Under the pieces are notes generated by a model. The model saw only the letters and a list, made by a program, of their open reading frames with translations. It was not told the DNA's origin and did no database searches. 23,426 bases of DNA from G020348385 sp964580235 (GTDB taxonomy: Bacteria > Acidobacteriota > Aminicenantia > Aminicenantales > Aminicenantaceae). Position numbers and translations under genes: made by a program. Location: NCBI GenBank assembly GCA_964580235.1, contig CAZOJY010000048.1:1-23426 (forward strand). Reading direction: 5' to 3'. The stretch's first letter is position 1. Every line of letters begins with the position of its first letter. Positions 13,955 through 22,182 of this stretch are shown in pieces.

Positions 13955-15739
13955 TTATTTTTTTAGCACTTTATTCAATCGATCACGGAAGCGGACTGCC
14001 GGAGGCCAATCAGGTGCCAGTTGAAGCACCTTTTTGTTGATTTCCAACGCATCATGGAATTGCTTTTTTAAGGCCAGAAGAACAGCCTTGTTGTGAAGGG
14101 CCTCGACATTTTCAGGATTTATCTCTAAGGCCCGATCAAAAGCTTTCTCAGCCTCCTCGTAGTTTCCTAGTGCCGAATAAGCGCCTCCGATATTGGCATA
14201 AACTCCTTCTGCCCTTTTTTCGATAACTTCAGCTTTTTTATACCATTCCAGGGCTTCAGCCCATCTTTTTTCTTCAGCTGCAAGATTCCCAAGATTTATA
14301 CAAGAGAGAAAGTCATGGGGATTGATGGAATATGCGTCCTTGTAATATTTCTCGGCAAGGGCTGTATCTCCCATTTTTTCATAAACAAGGGCCAAGTTAT
14401 AAGACACAAGATCCTGTTTCGGCTCATGGTTCACAAAAAGTGGTGCCACCAACGCTAAACCAACCAAACCGAGGATAATTACACTTTGTCTGCGGTTCTG
14501 ATTCCAGGATGCAAAAATAGACTCTACCGCTAAAGCTCCTATCAGAACTAATCCCGGTACCGCAGGCAATCTGTAGCGAGAAAAGAGGAAAAACACAACA
14601 GTCGAAGCCATCCACATAAAGAGAAACAAAAGAACAGGGAAAAACACAAAGAGACGTCGCCTCACAAACCACAACCCGATAAGTGCCAAAAGAGATATGC
14701 TTCCAAATTCGAGGAGGGGAAGATTATAGATGAAGGAGGTCTGTTTAACATAATAATAATCGACGGCATCCGGCCACTCATACCAACTCCAGAACATCTG
14801 GATTTTTTTTGCTTGAAGCTTCAAGAAGTCCGAGGGATTCTTTTTTGCCCAATTCAGAGATTTGCGCAACCAAAAATTGGAGACTTCATAGGGCGAAAGA
14901 TGCTTCCTCATCTCTTTTTCTGCCAGCCGGATGGGTTCTGTTCTCTCATAGGCAGGGACCTGCTTTCCTGGGGAAAGCGGAACGTATGTTCCTGTAGCAC
15001 GAGGATTATTACCGATATAGAAATTCACACCTCCCTGGAATGTTGTCGGCAAAAAATTGCCTCCCACTTTCCAATTGCGGAAGGCCACAGGAAAAAGAAT
15101 AACGCCTATTCCCAACATAAAAACAGAACTGCGCAGAAAAAAGACAAGAACTTTCTCGCGGGGCCGAATCGAAAGAAAGATCAGAAATGGCACGATCAAA
15201 AGCATATTCTCACGCAGCAAGGAAAGGAAACCACAAATCACTCCCGCCAATATCCAGAGAGCCAGAGCTTTGCTCTCTCTCGCTTCAACCAGAGTCCAGA
15301 ACAAAAAACACACAAACGCGACAGCCAGGGACTCTTTGAGCAGCTGAACATCATAGAACAGGTACACGCCATAAAAGGCAGAGAGCGCAGCCGCAACAAG
15401 CCCAACTTTTCCCCCACCAAGCTTTTTTCCTGTGCGATAAAGAGCATAGATTCCCAACAGGCTGATCACAATCTGGATTAGATATACAGCATCCGGAGAG
15501 TGACCAATCAGGGTGTAAACGGCGGCAATAAAATAGGGATATAAAGGAGCTTGGAAAAAGACTTCTGAACCCAACCAATTGCCTTCAGCGATTTCGTTTG
15601 CCCAACGATCATATGCTTCACTATCCATAACCAGATGGGCGAAAAAAGGGTCCTCCCGTACATCCCACCAGTGTGCCACACGCAAAAAAAGAGCCGCCAA
15701 CAATATAAGCAAAAGGATGATCTTTTCTTTCTTATTCAT
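13955..15739 (-). CDS. GT39-type membrane glycosyltransferase with C-terminal TPRs
   Basis: A 594-aa protein. An N-terminal membrane domain of about ten hydrophobic segments (residues about 5-435) is followed by four tetratricopeptide-like repeats (about 443-580, for example NLGNLAAEEKRWAEALEWYKKA and NIGGAYSALGNYEEAEKAFDRALEINP). The first extracytoplasmic loop carries MDSEAYDRWA and QAPLYPYF. These are typical of GT39/ArnT/PMT-like GT-C transferases, in which the acidic residues take part in catalysis using a polyprenyl-phosphate sugar. The sugar and acceptor are unknown. The gene stands alone on the minus strand, convergent with the small ORFs at 13455-13934. Its ribosome site is weak and no clear promoter was found. 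A TPR tail suggests docking to a partner complex; this is inference. Confidence 0.85.
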   Translation of the reverse strand: MNKKEKIILLLILLAALFLRVAHWWDVREDPFFAHLVMDSEAYDRWANEIAEGNWLGSEVFFQAPLYPYFIAAVYTLIGHSPDAVYLIQIVISLLGIYALYRTGKKLGGGKVGLVAAALSAFYGVYLFYDVQLLKESLAVAFVCFLFWTLVEARESKALALWILAGVICGFLSLLRENMLLIVPFLIFLSIRPREKVLVFFLRSSVFMLGIGVILFPVAFRNWKVGGNFLPTTFQGGVNFYIGNNPRATGTYVPLSPGKQVPAYERTEPIRLAEKEMRKHLSPYEVSNFWLRKSLNWAKKNPSDFLKLQAKKIQMFWSWYEWPDAVDYYYVKQTSFIYNLPLLEFGSISLLALIGLWFVRRRLFVFFPVLLFLFMWMASTVVFFLFSRYRLPAVPGLVLIGALAVESIFASWNQNRRQSVIILGLVGLALVAPLFVNHEPKQDLVSYNLALVYEKMGDTALAEKYYKDAYSINPHDFLSCINLGNLAAEEKRWAEALEWYKKAEVIEKRAEGVYANIGGAYSALGNYEEAEKAFDRALEINPENVEALHNKAVLLALKKQFHDALEINKKVLQLAPDWPPAVRFRDRLNKVLKK

Positions 15740-15820
15740 TGCCAGTTAATTCCTAGGCCAGCGATAAAAATCTTATCCCAATTCAATAAACTTGGAAAAT
15801 TCATGAATAATTCAGCTTGA

Positions 15821-16096
15821 ATGACCTTTTTATTTTATCAAAAGCAGCTCGAGCTTGTGACCGTCCACCTACTTGCAGCCCCCGATTGTGAAAACACCAC
15901 CATTCTCAAAGCCAATCCGCGCATCTTGCCCATCCATTCTGGGATGCTCGTTGTGCAGCTGAACTCCTTGGCATATACCGTATTGCGAAACAGCGGATAT
16001 TCCATTTGTTTTTCGATTCCCTCAGAAGCCCTCTCCCCCGTCAGACAGAATATTCAGACTATCACCGACTGCAGCGATCCCATTTTCCCGGGATAA
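15821..16096 (+). pseudogene. Possible flavin-reductase-like gene fragment
   Basis: A 91-aa ORF without a ribosome site. Weak resemblance to the N-terminal half of flavin reductase / flavoredoxin proteins is seen in the order VTVHLLAAPDCENTTIL, then HSGMLVVQLN, then YTVLRNSGYSICFSIPSEAL. These correspond roughly to the family's strand, the PPM(V)SV region, and the YT..I...G.F..N.P segment. The rest of the domain is missing and the key residues are eroded. It is best seen as a decayed fragment, or a chance ORF. The remaining part of 15740-16384 holds no other recognisable gene, apart from the promoter at 16302-16331. Confidence 0.28.
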
Positions 16097-16301
16097 TGCC
16101 GGTCTGCATTTCTCCCTCTCCGATTTTGGAATAAAAATGACTCCTAAGAGATTCTTCTTCATTACATTCTTTTTCTTCAGAGCTGTCAACACCTGGATTC
16201 CTCATAAAATCCGTCTGCGCTTTTCACCCTTCTAAAATACAAATTTTCAAATCCATCCATCTTTTTTGTATGATGTCCAATCGAATCACCAGTGATCAAT
16301 T

Positions 16302-16331
16302 TTGACATTTTTTTTTGCGCAGAGATATAAT
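16302..16331 (+). promoter_or_regulatory. Consensus sigma70-type promoter of the amidohydrolase gene
   Basis: Exact TTGACA (16302-16307), 18 bp, exact TATAAT (16326-16331). The predicted leader of about 47 nt ends with AGAGAGGAGGGAG just before the ATG at 16385. This is the strongest-looking promoter in the window. Confidence 0.7.
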
Positions 16332-16384
16332 CGGCAGTGCTTGAAACAAACACAAAAAAAAGACAAAACTAGAGAGGAGGGAGA

Positions 16385-18169
16385 ATGAAATCAAAAAGTC
16401 TGCACCACTTTTTTTTAGGTGTGTTTTTTACATTTTTGTTGCTGTTGAATTTTGGTGGCTGCTCAAAAGAACCAGCTTCTCCGGCCGATATAGTGCTGCT
16501 GAATGGCAATATCTTTACGGCCGATGCCGACAATCCTTCGGCAAAAGCTCTGGCAATCACCGGAAACAAGCTCACAGCCGTGCTCTCTGATGAAGAAGAA
16601 GCAAAGAAGTACATCGGAGATAAAACTGAGGTGATTGATTTACAGGAAAAATTTGTCACACCGGGAATTATCGATGGCCATGTCCATTTTAACCGAGCGG
16701 GCTCTTTGATCATGGACGCCAATTTGATGACTGTATCTGATGAAAAGGGGTTAAGGGAAGAGATCAGCCGCGTGGTCGGGCTGTTGGAAAAGGAAGAATG
16801 GATCACAGGAGGCTTATGGGGAGCATACGAGCATTGGTCCCTGGGAGATGCCGGGAAAACGGCTTCTGACAAAACAAAAGCCTGGCGGCCAAACAGGACG
16901 ATGATCGATGACTTAACCCCTGACAATCCTTGTTTGCTCTGCAGGTTTGATTACCAAGAGTGGCTGGCCAATACAGCAGCACTAAAAGCAGCAGGCATGG
17001 AAAATGAAAAAATCGACGGTATGCAGATGGGCTCTGATGGGAAGCCTTCCGGAATAATATTTGGATCAACTCCCGCTTTACAACGCTTGCGGCAGGCAGT
17101 CAAGCCAAAATCTCACAAAAGGATGCTGGATGAAAATCGGGCGGGTTTGAAAGCGCTTAGAGAAGCCGGAGTGGTGGAAATTCACGATATTGCCACTCCC
17201 GAGCAAACTAAGCGATTCATCGAGCTTCAAGAAAATGGTGAGCTGACCTGCCGCGTCTGGCTGAGACCAGATCTTTCTCTTGGCGCTGAACTGAAAAAAC
17301 AGGATTTTACTATGGGACTTCACCCTAAAACCAAGCAAAAAGATACATGGCTGAGATATGGAGCTTTAAAGGGATACATCGACGGTATCATGGGCACGCA
17401 CGGAGCACTTTTTTATGAACCTTATGATGATCAACCCGACAATTACGGGCATTGGCGCCGGCACACATCTGATGACCCCAAACTCAAAGTAGGCAACATG
17501 GAGAAGATGTACGATCTCGTTAAAATCGGCTTAGAGGGAGGATTTGTTCCCAATGTGCATGCCATAGGAACCAGAGGAGTGGCCGAGATGCTTGACCTTT
17601 ACGAGCGGCTGAAAAACGAGGGAAAGGATCTGACAGGATTCCGGGTCATTCATGCCCAGGTCATCAGACCTCAAGATTTTCCACGTTTTAAAGACCTGAA
17701 CGTCATTGCTGAAGTCAATCCTTACCACATCTCCGATGATATGCGCTGGATGGAAGAGAGAATCGGTCATGAACGGTGCAAAGGGGCTTATGCCTTCAAG
17801 TCTTTGCTGGATAACGGGGCAGTTCTCAGCTTCGGCTCAGACTGGCCGGGAACCAGCGCGGCCCTGTATCACATGCATCCCAAATATCTGATTTATGCTG
17901 CAGTCACAAGAAAAACTCTTAAAGGCAAACCTGAGAACGGATGGTTCCCTGAACAATGCATCTCGGTCGAAAATGCTCTCAAGGCTTATACGATAAACAA
18001 TGCTTATGCTGCCTTCGAGGATGACATTCGTGGATCTCTGGAGGTAGGAAAACTGGCGGATGTCACAGTCTTTGATAGAAATCTGTTGGCAATTCCAGAA
18101 GATGAGATCCTCCAAGCCGAGGTTACTCACACCATCATCGACGGAAAAATCGTCTTTAAAAAGGATTGA
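16385..18169 (+). CDS. YtcJ-like amidohydrolase lipoprotein
   Basis: A 594-aa metal-dependent hydrolase of the amidohydrolase_3 (YtcJ) group. The N-terminus is a lipoprotein signal: charged MKSK, a hydrophobic core, and lipobox FGGC with C26 as the lipidated residue. The protein is therefore predicted to be exported and membrane-anchored. The enzyme part begins ADIVLLNGNIFTADADN. The metal motif DGHVH has H99 and H101. Later there are PNVHAIG, VIHAQVI and FGSDWPG with the catalytic-site aspartate, and a C-terminal beta segment GKLADVTVFDRN. A strong promoter and an AGGAGG ribosome site suggest high expression. Substrate is unknown; a cyclic amide or N-acyl compound is family-level guesswork. 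Confidence 0.9.
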   Translation: MKSKSLHHFFLGVFFTFLLLLNFGGCSKEPASPADIVLLNGNIFTADADNPSAKALAITGNKLTAVLSDEEEAKKYIGDKTEVIDLQEKFVTPGIIDGHVHFNRAGSLIMDANLMTVSDEKGLREEISRVVGLLEKEEWITGGLWGAYEHWSLGDAGKTASDKTKAWRPNRTMIDDLTPDNPCLLCRFDYQEWLANTAALKAAGMENEKIDGMQMGSDGKPSGIIFGSTPALQRLRQAVKPKSHKRMLDENRAGLKALREAGVVEIHDIATPEQTKRFIELQENGELTCRVWLRPDLSLGAELKKQDFTMGLHPKTKQKDTWLRYGALKGYIDGIMGTHGALFYEPYDDQPDNYGHWRRHTSDDPKLKVGNMEKMYDLVKIGLEGGFVPNVHAIGTRGVAEMLDLYERLKNEGKDLTGFRVIHAQVIRPQDFPRFKDLNVIAEVNPYHISDDMRWMEERIGHERCKGAYAFKSLLDNGAVLSFGSDWPGTSAALYHMHPKYLIYAAVTRKTLKGKPENGWFPEQCISVENALKAYTINNAYAAFEDDIRGSLEVGKLADVTVFDRNLLAIPEDEILQAEVTHTIIDGKIVFKKD

Positions 18170-18179
18170 AAGGGGGGGA

Positions 18180-18249
18180 GCGCTGGCTGTTTGGGGGATT
18201 TTGCCGGGTTTGAAAGGTAAAGGAGACAGGAGCCCTGCCCAGCCAGCAT
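18180..18249 (+). repeat. Palindrome-bounded repeat element, copy 1
   Basis: The unit starts GCGCTGGCTG (18180-18189), continues TTTGGGGGA, and closes with CAGCCAGCAT (18240-18249). Its 8-bp inner arms GCTGGCTG/CAGCCAGC are perfect complements, giving a stem around a G-rich loop of 50 nt. It begins 11 nt after the amidohydrolase stop. Copy 2 is a direct repeat 121 nt further on. Confidence 0.7.
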
Positions 18250-18300
18250 AGCGGGGCCATATATATTAGTCGTAGACATTAGAAAAAATTGAAAGAAAAG

Positions 18301-18373
18301 ATGCTGGCTGTTTGGGGGAATCAGCAAAAAGGGGGTTAGGGATTTATTGGAAGGGAACCTGTCCAGCCAGCGC
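18301..18373 (+). repeat. Palindrome-bounded repeat element, copy 2
   Basis: The unit starts ATGCTGGCTG (18301-18310) and continues TTTGGGGGA as in copy 1, so 17 consecutive bases are identical. It closes with CAGCCAGCGC (18364-18373). The interior differs in sequence but keeps G-runs and an ACCTG/CCCTG box before the closing arm. The outer two bases of the arms are complementary to those of the other copy rather than to its own (GC with GC, AT with AT). Confidence 0.7.
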
Positions 18374-18451
18374 AACAGGTACATTATTAAGATACAACAT
18401 TATATCTATAAAATCAATAGGTTTTATAAAAAAAAGTATTTTTTCCTCCAA

Positions 18452-18871
18452 CTATAACTTAACAATCCTGATTCTGCCAGAAATGGCAAGAGTTATTTTA
18501 TAACTCCCCCAAGTATTTGATAGCGTAATCGATGCGAGGTTCGAAACAGTTCCCTGGGGGTAGAACACAGGGCTGTTGTTGGCTTGAATTAAAACTCCCT
18601 CCAAGATATTACGGATTTCAAGTTGCCATTCACCACTGACTTGGTTATACCTTTCGATTTTGTAGCCGGTGGGACCAAACGAGATCCGAGATTTAGTCCC
18701 ATTAAAAATAGCCTTGAAGCGGGCATAGTTTAACTTGGAATGAATTTCCCAAACGGCCTTTTGCAGCCTGTATTTATCAGAGGAGTTCAGAAAAGAAATA
18801 GAAGCTAATCCCATCAAGACGGCAAAGATGGAAAGAAAAACCAAAACCTCTAAAAGAGTAAATCCTTTCAT
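18452..18871 (-). CDS. FimT/GspH-like minor (pseudo)pilin
   Basis: A 139-aa type IV prepilin. The N-terminus MKG/FTLLEVLVFLS shows the prepilin peptidase site after Gly3, with the conserved Glu at mature position 5. One hydrophobic helix (mature residues 1-25) follows, and then a small globular domain with the FimT/GspH-like pattern LQKAVWEIHSKLNYARFKAI. An upstream in-frame ATG at 18886 exists. The ATG at 18871 is preferred because GGAGGG, the ribosome site, overlaps the upstream codon and sits about 8 nt before 18871, and because this ATG overlaps the previous stop by 4 nt (ATGA). It is the last gene of the minor-pilin operon. Minor pilins prime pilus assembly. Confidence 0.85.
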   Translation of the reverse strand: MKGFTLLEVLVFLSIFAVLMGLASISFLNSSDKYRLQKAVWEIHSKLNYARFKAIFNGTKSRISFGPTGYKIERYNQVSGEWQLEIRNILEGVLIQANNSPVFYPQGTVSNLASITLSNTWGSYKITLAISGRIRIVKL

Positions 18872-20475
18872 AAATTTTCCCTCCATTCCGTGATTTTAAA
18901 ACAGGAAATATACAAAACCGGTTTTTCAGTAAACAGCACATTTTTAAATATGCTCTCGCTTTGACGGAAAAACCGATCATCATACTTTATACTTATTTCG
19001 TTTTTATTAAGAGCCAGTTCTGATGTCTGCAGACTTCCAAACAATTGGATTTGTCTATTTTCACCAAGAACGGCGATTCCTTTGCCCGACGCCGATAAGG
19101 AGGCCTGGACTTTCATCTTTTCAGGCGAATTTTCCCCGATAACAATTTGCCCTGCCTTTTCCTCCCCATCTAAAAAATCCTGTCCTACGGCATGGATTAC
19201 CAATTGGGAATTGGAGTCTTTGAGATAAGGCACACCCTCTTTCCACATCACTCCCTGGTAGATCAGGTGGGAAGAGAGTGTAATTTCATCAGAAGATATT
19301 ATCGATAAATTGACACCCCTCAGCACACAAGGGATTTCATCTTGAGTGGCCATGAGGATTTTCCCTTCCGTATCTTCATAGCCTCCACCCAAGGAAAGGA
19401 TTTTTCCATTGACAATGATTATTCCGCGTGGAACATACTCAAAGGATTGGATTCCAGTGGGATTGATAAAAATGGTCTTGCCATCCTCTGGACTGAACTT
19501 TAATATCCAAAGTTTCTGGCCTTGGTGAAATGCAATGATTTGAAAATTTTCCTGGATGGCCAGAACCATTTCATCCAGATCACCCTGCACAAACACCCCC
19601 CCCAATCCAAGGTCATCCTGGATCAAGTAAACCCCATCCGGCACAGGCTCATTGTTCACCTCTAGGCCTAGAGCCAAGCGAAGCTTCGCAGGCGAAAGAT
19701 CTTGCGGATGAAATATCTCGATTTTCAAGGCTTTGGCCAATAATTGCCCAGCCTGCTGAGGAAGAAGGCCTCCTTCAGAGAAAGCCGCAGCGACAGGGAG
19801 TTGGTCAGCGTGTCCAGACGGAATCATTTCAATCTTGTTTTCCACTAAAAAAGATCTTCTCTCCTCCGAAGTCATCGGTTTATCCACGAGCAAAGGAATG
19901 GACGGCAGCGGGATGTGTCCTGCAAGTATGTCCAATATAGAAGCAAGAGAGGATGAGCTTGTTTGTTTGAAACCCTGCAATTTTCCTTCAGCCGAAATAC
20001 GGCCTTTGTATTCCACCAAGAAATATTCCTGTTCCTCTCGAAGCCCTGAAAATTGAAAGTCCATCAGGCTTTCCCATGCCAGCCTTTCCCATTTATCGCC
20101 CAGATCTAAAGGGAGGTCGCAGCCCAGCGCCCTTTGAACAATGGCATCCCCCTGCGCCTGGGAATCATTCAACAATTGCGAGGCCTCTGTCTCTGTGAGC
20201 ACTATTGGAGATGACACAAGAGAAAGCCGATTCTGAAGATAACCGTAACCCTGTTTGATGCCATTTTCCGAAGCATATTCCAGCAGCATGATGTTTTTTC
20301 TGTATCCCGAAGTTTTTAGATAGACCTGGGTGAGATACAGCATCCCCAGCGCTAGCGTTGAAAAAATAACAAACAGAAATACAGAAAGTAGCGTGAGAGC
20401 TCCATTGATATTTTTTTTATTGTTCCTGCAGAATCGAGGCCATAGCCGTATTTTTCGGAAACACAGTCGTTTCAT
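18868..20475 (-). CDS. PilX/GspK-like large minor pilin
   Basis: A 535-aa protein with one N-terminal hydrophobic helix at about 26-48 after a basic leader, and a long extracytoplasmic domain. The leader ends NING/ALTLLSVFLFV, a possible prepilin peptidase site, but the usual Glu at mature position 5 is missing. That is typical of PilX- and GspK-type tip minor pilins. A PilX-type stretch (LLEYASENGIKQGYGYLQNRL) follows the helix. At 535 aa it is much longer than usual PilX (about 200 aa) and GspK (about 320 aa). The start ATG lies inside the preceding pilW-like gene (59-nt overlap) and has GAGGAG 7 nt upstream. No shorter start retains the helix. It may cap the pilus tip; that is inference. 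Confidence 0.75.
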   Translation of the reverse strand: MKRLCFRKIRLWPRFCRNNKKNINGALTLLSVFLFVIFSTLALGMLYLTQVYLKTSGYRKNIMLLEYASENGIKQGYGYLQNRLSLVSSPIVLTETEASQLLNDSQAQGDAIVQRALGCDLPLDLGDKWERLAWESLMDFQFSGLREEQEYFLVEYKGRISAEGKLQGFKQTSSSSLASILDILAGHIPLPSIPLLVDKPMTSEERRSFLVENKIEMIPSGHADQLPVAAAFSEGGLLPQQAGQLLAKALKIEIFHPQDLSPAKLRLALGLEVNNEPVPDGVYLIQDDLGLGGVFVQGDLDEMVLAIQENFQIIAFHQGQKLWILKFSPEDGKTIFINPTGIQSFEYVPRGIIIVNGKILSLGGGYEDTEGKILMATQDEIPCVLRGVNLSIISSDEITLSSHLIYQGVMWKEGVPYLKDSNSQLVIHAVGQDFLDGEEKAGQIVIGENSPEKMKVQASLSASGKGIAVLGENRQIQLFGSLQTSELALNKNEISIKYDDRFFRQSESIFKNVLFTEKPVLYISCFKITEWRENL

Positions 20476-21142
20476 ATTTCATCTCCTCATCTATCTTCAA
20501 GCCGAGATACAACTTAACCAAGTTGGCTTTTCTGACATAATCAAATTCAAACGCCGCCACATTCTCGAGCAGAGGCTGGGCTGGACTGGCATTGACTTTC
20601 CTCCGAATCACTCCTTTGGCATCATCCAAATACAGGGAAATTCTCCTTAGCAAAACCACATCAGTGGTCTCAGGCAAATAGGTGGATACAAGCGGAGATT
20701 CAATCACGATGCTATTCTGGTCTGTTGAAACCACCGAGTGGACTTCACCTCCAAAAGGATTCAATATACCGATCTGTTGGCCTCTCTTAATTTTTTTCAC
20801 ATCTCTTACAGGTATGCGCCTCTGACCAGAGCTGAGAACCTCATCGATGGCCAGATCTTCATCCTTGCTTAATATAACCAACCTTCCTTGTGCATCACTT
20901 ATCCCCTCGAGAACGCGTAATGCTATGGCCCCTGTGAGGCCCATCCCTGCAACCTGCAGGTCCCTTCGCATCCTATCTATCGCCGCATAAACGGCTGTCA
21001 TCGAAGTTTCAGATTCCTTCAGCTTTGCAAAATGCTCTCTTACAGTCATGAAACAATTGAGGCTGAAAATGATAATCAAGAGGAATAAAAACAAACTGAT
21101 CAGACTTTCCAATAAAGAAAAACCTCTTCGCACATTTTTCAT
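20417..21142 (-). CDS. PilW-like minor pilin
   Basis: A 241-aa prepilin. The N-terminus MKNVRRG/FSLLESLISLFLFLLIIIF shows the prepilin peptidase site after Gly7, Glu at mature position 5, and a long hydrophobic helix. The PilW-like features continue with AAIDRMRRDLQVAGMGL just after the helix, then a beta-rich globular domain. A longer in-frame start at 21199 exists. The ATG at 21142 is chosen because it gives a standard prepilin leader and lies one base after the stop of the preceding pilV-like gene, within its translational context. Its 3' end overlaps the next gene by 59 nt. Confidence 0.83.
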   Translation of the reverse strand: MKNVRRGFSLLESLISLFLFLLIIIFSLNCFMTVREHFAKLKESETSMTAVYAAIDRMRRDLQVAGMGLTGAIALRVLEGISDAQGRLVILSKDEDLAIDEVLSSGQRRIPVRDVKKIKRGQQIGILNPFGGEVHSVVSTDQNSIVIESPLVSTYLPETTDVVLLRRISLYLDDAKGVIRRKVNASPAQPLLENVAAFEFDYVRKANLVKLYLGLKIDEEMKYETTVFPKNTAMASILQEQ

Positions 21143-21143
21143 C

Positions 21144-21533
21144 TTAGAACCCCAGCTCTTTAGAATAAAAAAGAACGATCCGAGCTTTTTTGTGGACACA
21201 GCTTTCCGAATAGCACTGCACTTCGATTTTTTTCATATTCGGGGAAATATCCAAGATAGTCCACTCTCTTTGAAAAAAATCGTTTCTTCTATGACTTCGG
21301 ATCCTCTCTGCGTGGAAATTTTCTTCAAGTTCTTGACTTCCAAACGGAAGAGATTTCAAATATTCCAACTTATCAGATGCTAATTCTGCAGATTCCAGGC
21401 TGCAATCGCTTGTCCTTTTAACATACAAGGAATGGAGAGTAAGCTGAGCAGCTCCCAAGAGAAGAATGGCAACAATTGCAAATGAAACAAGAAGTTCTAG
21501 GAGTGTGAATCCCCGCGGCATGTTCTTTTTCAT
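21144..21533 (-). CDS. PilV-like minor pilin
   Basis: A 129-aa prepilin. MKKNMPRG/FTLLELLVSFAIVAILLLG gives a clear prepilin peptidase site after Gly8, with Glu at mature position 5 and one hydrophobic helix. A globular part with SAELASDKLEYLKSLPFG, a PilV-like helix, follows. The ATG at 21533 has GAGGAA 5-6 nt upstream. It is the first gene of the minor-pilin operon on the minus strand. It diverges from the bactofilin gene, with the intervening 228 bp holding a probable shared control region. Confidence 0.83.
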   Translation of the reverse strand: MKKNMPRGFTLLELLVSFAIVAILLLGAAQLTLHSLYVKRTSDCSLESAELASDKLEYLKSLPFGSQELEENFHAERIRSHRRNDFFQREWTILDISPNMKKIEVQCYSESCVHKKARIVLFYSKELGF

Positions 21534-21619
21534 TTTTTCCTCATATTCATAAAAGACTGCAGGTGTTGTGCCATTTTTATTTTTGGTCTTTCCCTGGAGA
21601 AAAATCCAGACTTTCTTGA

Positions 21620-21684
21620 GGTGTCAACTTTTAGAGAAAAGGCAAATATAATCGCGGCTTTCTTGTGAACAAAAGTTGACAACC
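21620..21684. promoter_or_regulatory. Inverted repeat around a two-way promoter (pilins / bactofilin)
   Basis: GGTGTCAACTTTT (21620-21632) and AAAAGTTGACAACC (21671-21684) form an inverted repeat with one extra base. Between the arms is TATAAT (21647-21652) reading right. On the minus strand TATATT (21650-21645) has TTGTTC 16 bp upstream. The right arm also holds an exact TTGACA (21676-21681), 17 bp before CAAAAT, usable for the bactofilin gene. Confidence 0.45.
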
Positions 21685-21761
21685 TGAGCACCACCTGACA
21701 AAATAAAACAGAACAAGGCGGGTCAGACGACTAAATCAATGGATTATCAACTTCCGAGAAA

Positions 21762-22163
21762 ATGCAACCGATAAAAAAAAGGAGCCTGAAAGATAAAATC
21801 GGAAGTAACGAATCCATCATTGCGGTAAGCACACAGCTTAAGGGGAAAATATCCGGGATCGAGAGTGTGCGTATAGCAGGCCAACTTGAAGGAGATGTCA
21901 AAAGTGAGCGCTTGGTTTGGATACAAAAAGGTGGGAGTATTAACGGAAATATCGTCAGCCCTTTTGTCATCATTCAGGGAAAATTAATCGGAAACATAAC
22001 AGCAGCCGAACAGGTCGAGATTCGGGAAGAGGCTTATGTCACCGGGAATATCCAGACCCAAAGAATTGCCATGGCTGACGGGAGCTTTTTCAAAGGGGAG
22101 ATTCATATGTCCCGCAGCATTGACAAATCCATTCATTTTGTAGAAAAAAGACAGACACAATAA
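21762..22163 (+). CDS. Bactofilin (polymer-forming cytoskeletal protein)
   Basis: A 133-aa bactofilin (DUF583). It has a right-handed beta-helix made of repeated short strands, visible as the alternation of hydrophobic and Gly/Asn turns: LKGKISGIESVRIAGQLEGDV, then KGGSINGNIVS, GKLIGNITA, AYVTGNIQ and GSFFKGEI. N- and C-terminal tails are short and polar. Bactofilins polymerise without nucleotides and act as membrane-associated scaffolds for cell-shape or envelope machinery. It diverges from the minor-pilin operon and precedes a 52-aa coiled-coil gene by 19 bp, so the two are probably co-transcribed. No good ribosome site lies before the ATG at 21762. Confidence 0.92.
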   Translation: MQPIKKRSLKDKIGSNESIIAVSTQLKGKISGIESVRIAGQLEGDVKSERLVWIQKGGSINGNIVSPFVIIQGKLIGNITAAEQVEIREEAYVTGNIQTQRIAMADGSFFKGEIHMSRSIDKSIHFVEKRQTQ

Positions 22164-22182
22164 TTAAGGAAGGAATAAAATA

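Noticed and set aside
14813..15481. 222-aa plus-strand ORF inside the glycosyltransferase
   Set aside because: Shadow of the GT39 gene; basic and low-complexity, with no domain.
16137..16235. 32-aa ORF rich in Phe (starts MTPKRFFFITFF)
   Set aside because: No ribosome site, no partner, and it sits in an AT-rich gap ahead of the amidohydrolase promoter; most likely chance.
18180..18373. CRISPR array
   Set aside because: Only two units, each palindrome-bounded with differing interiors, and no repeat-spacer pattern or cas gene nearby.
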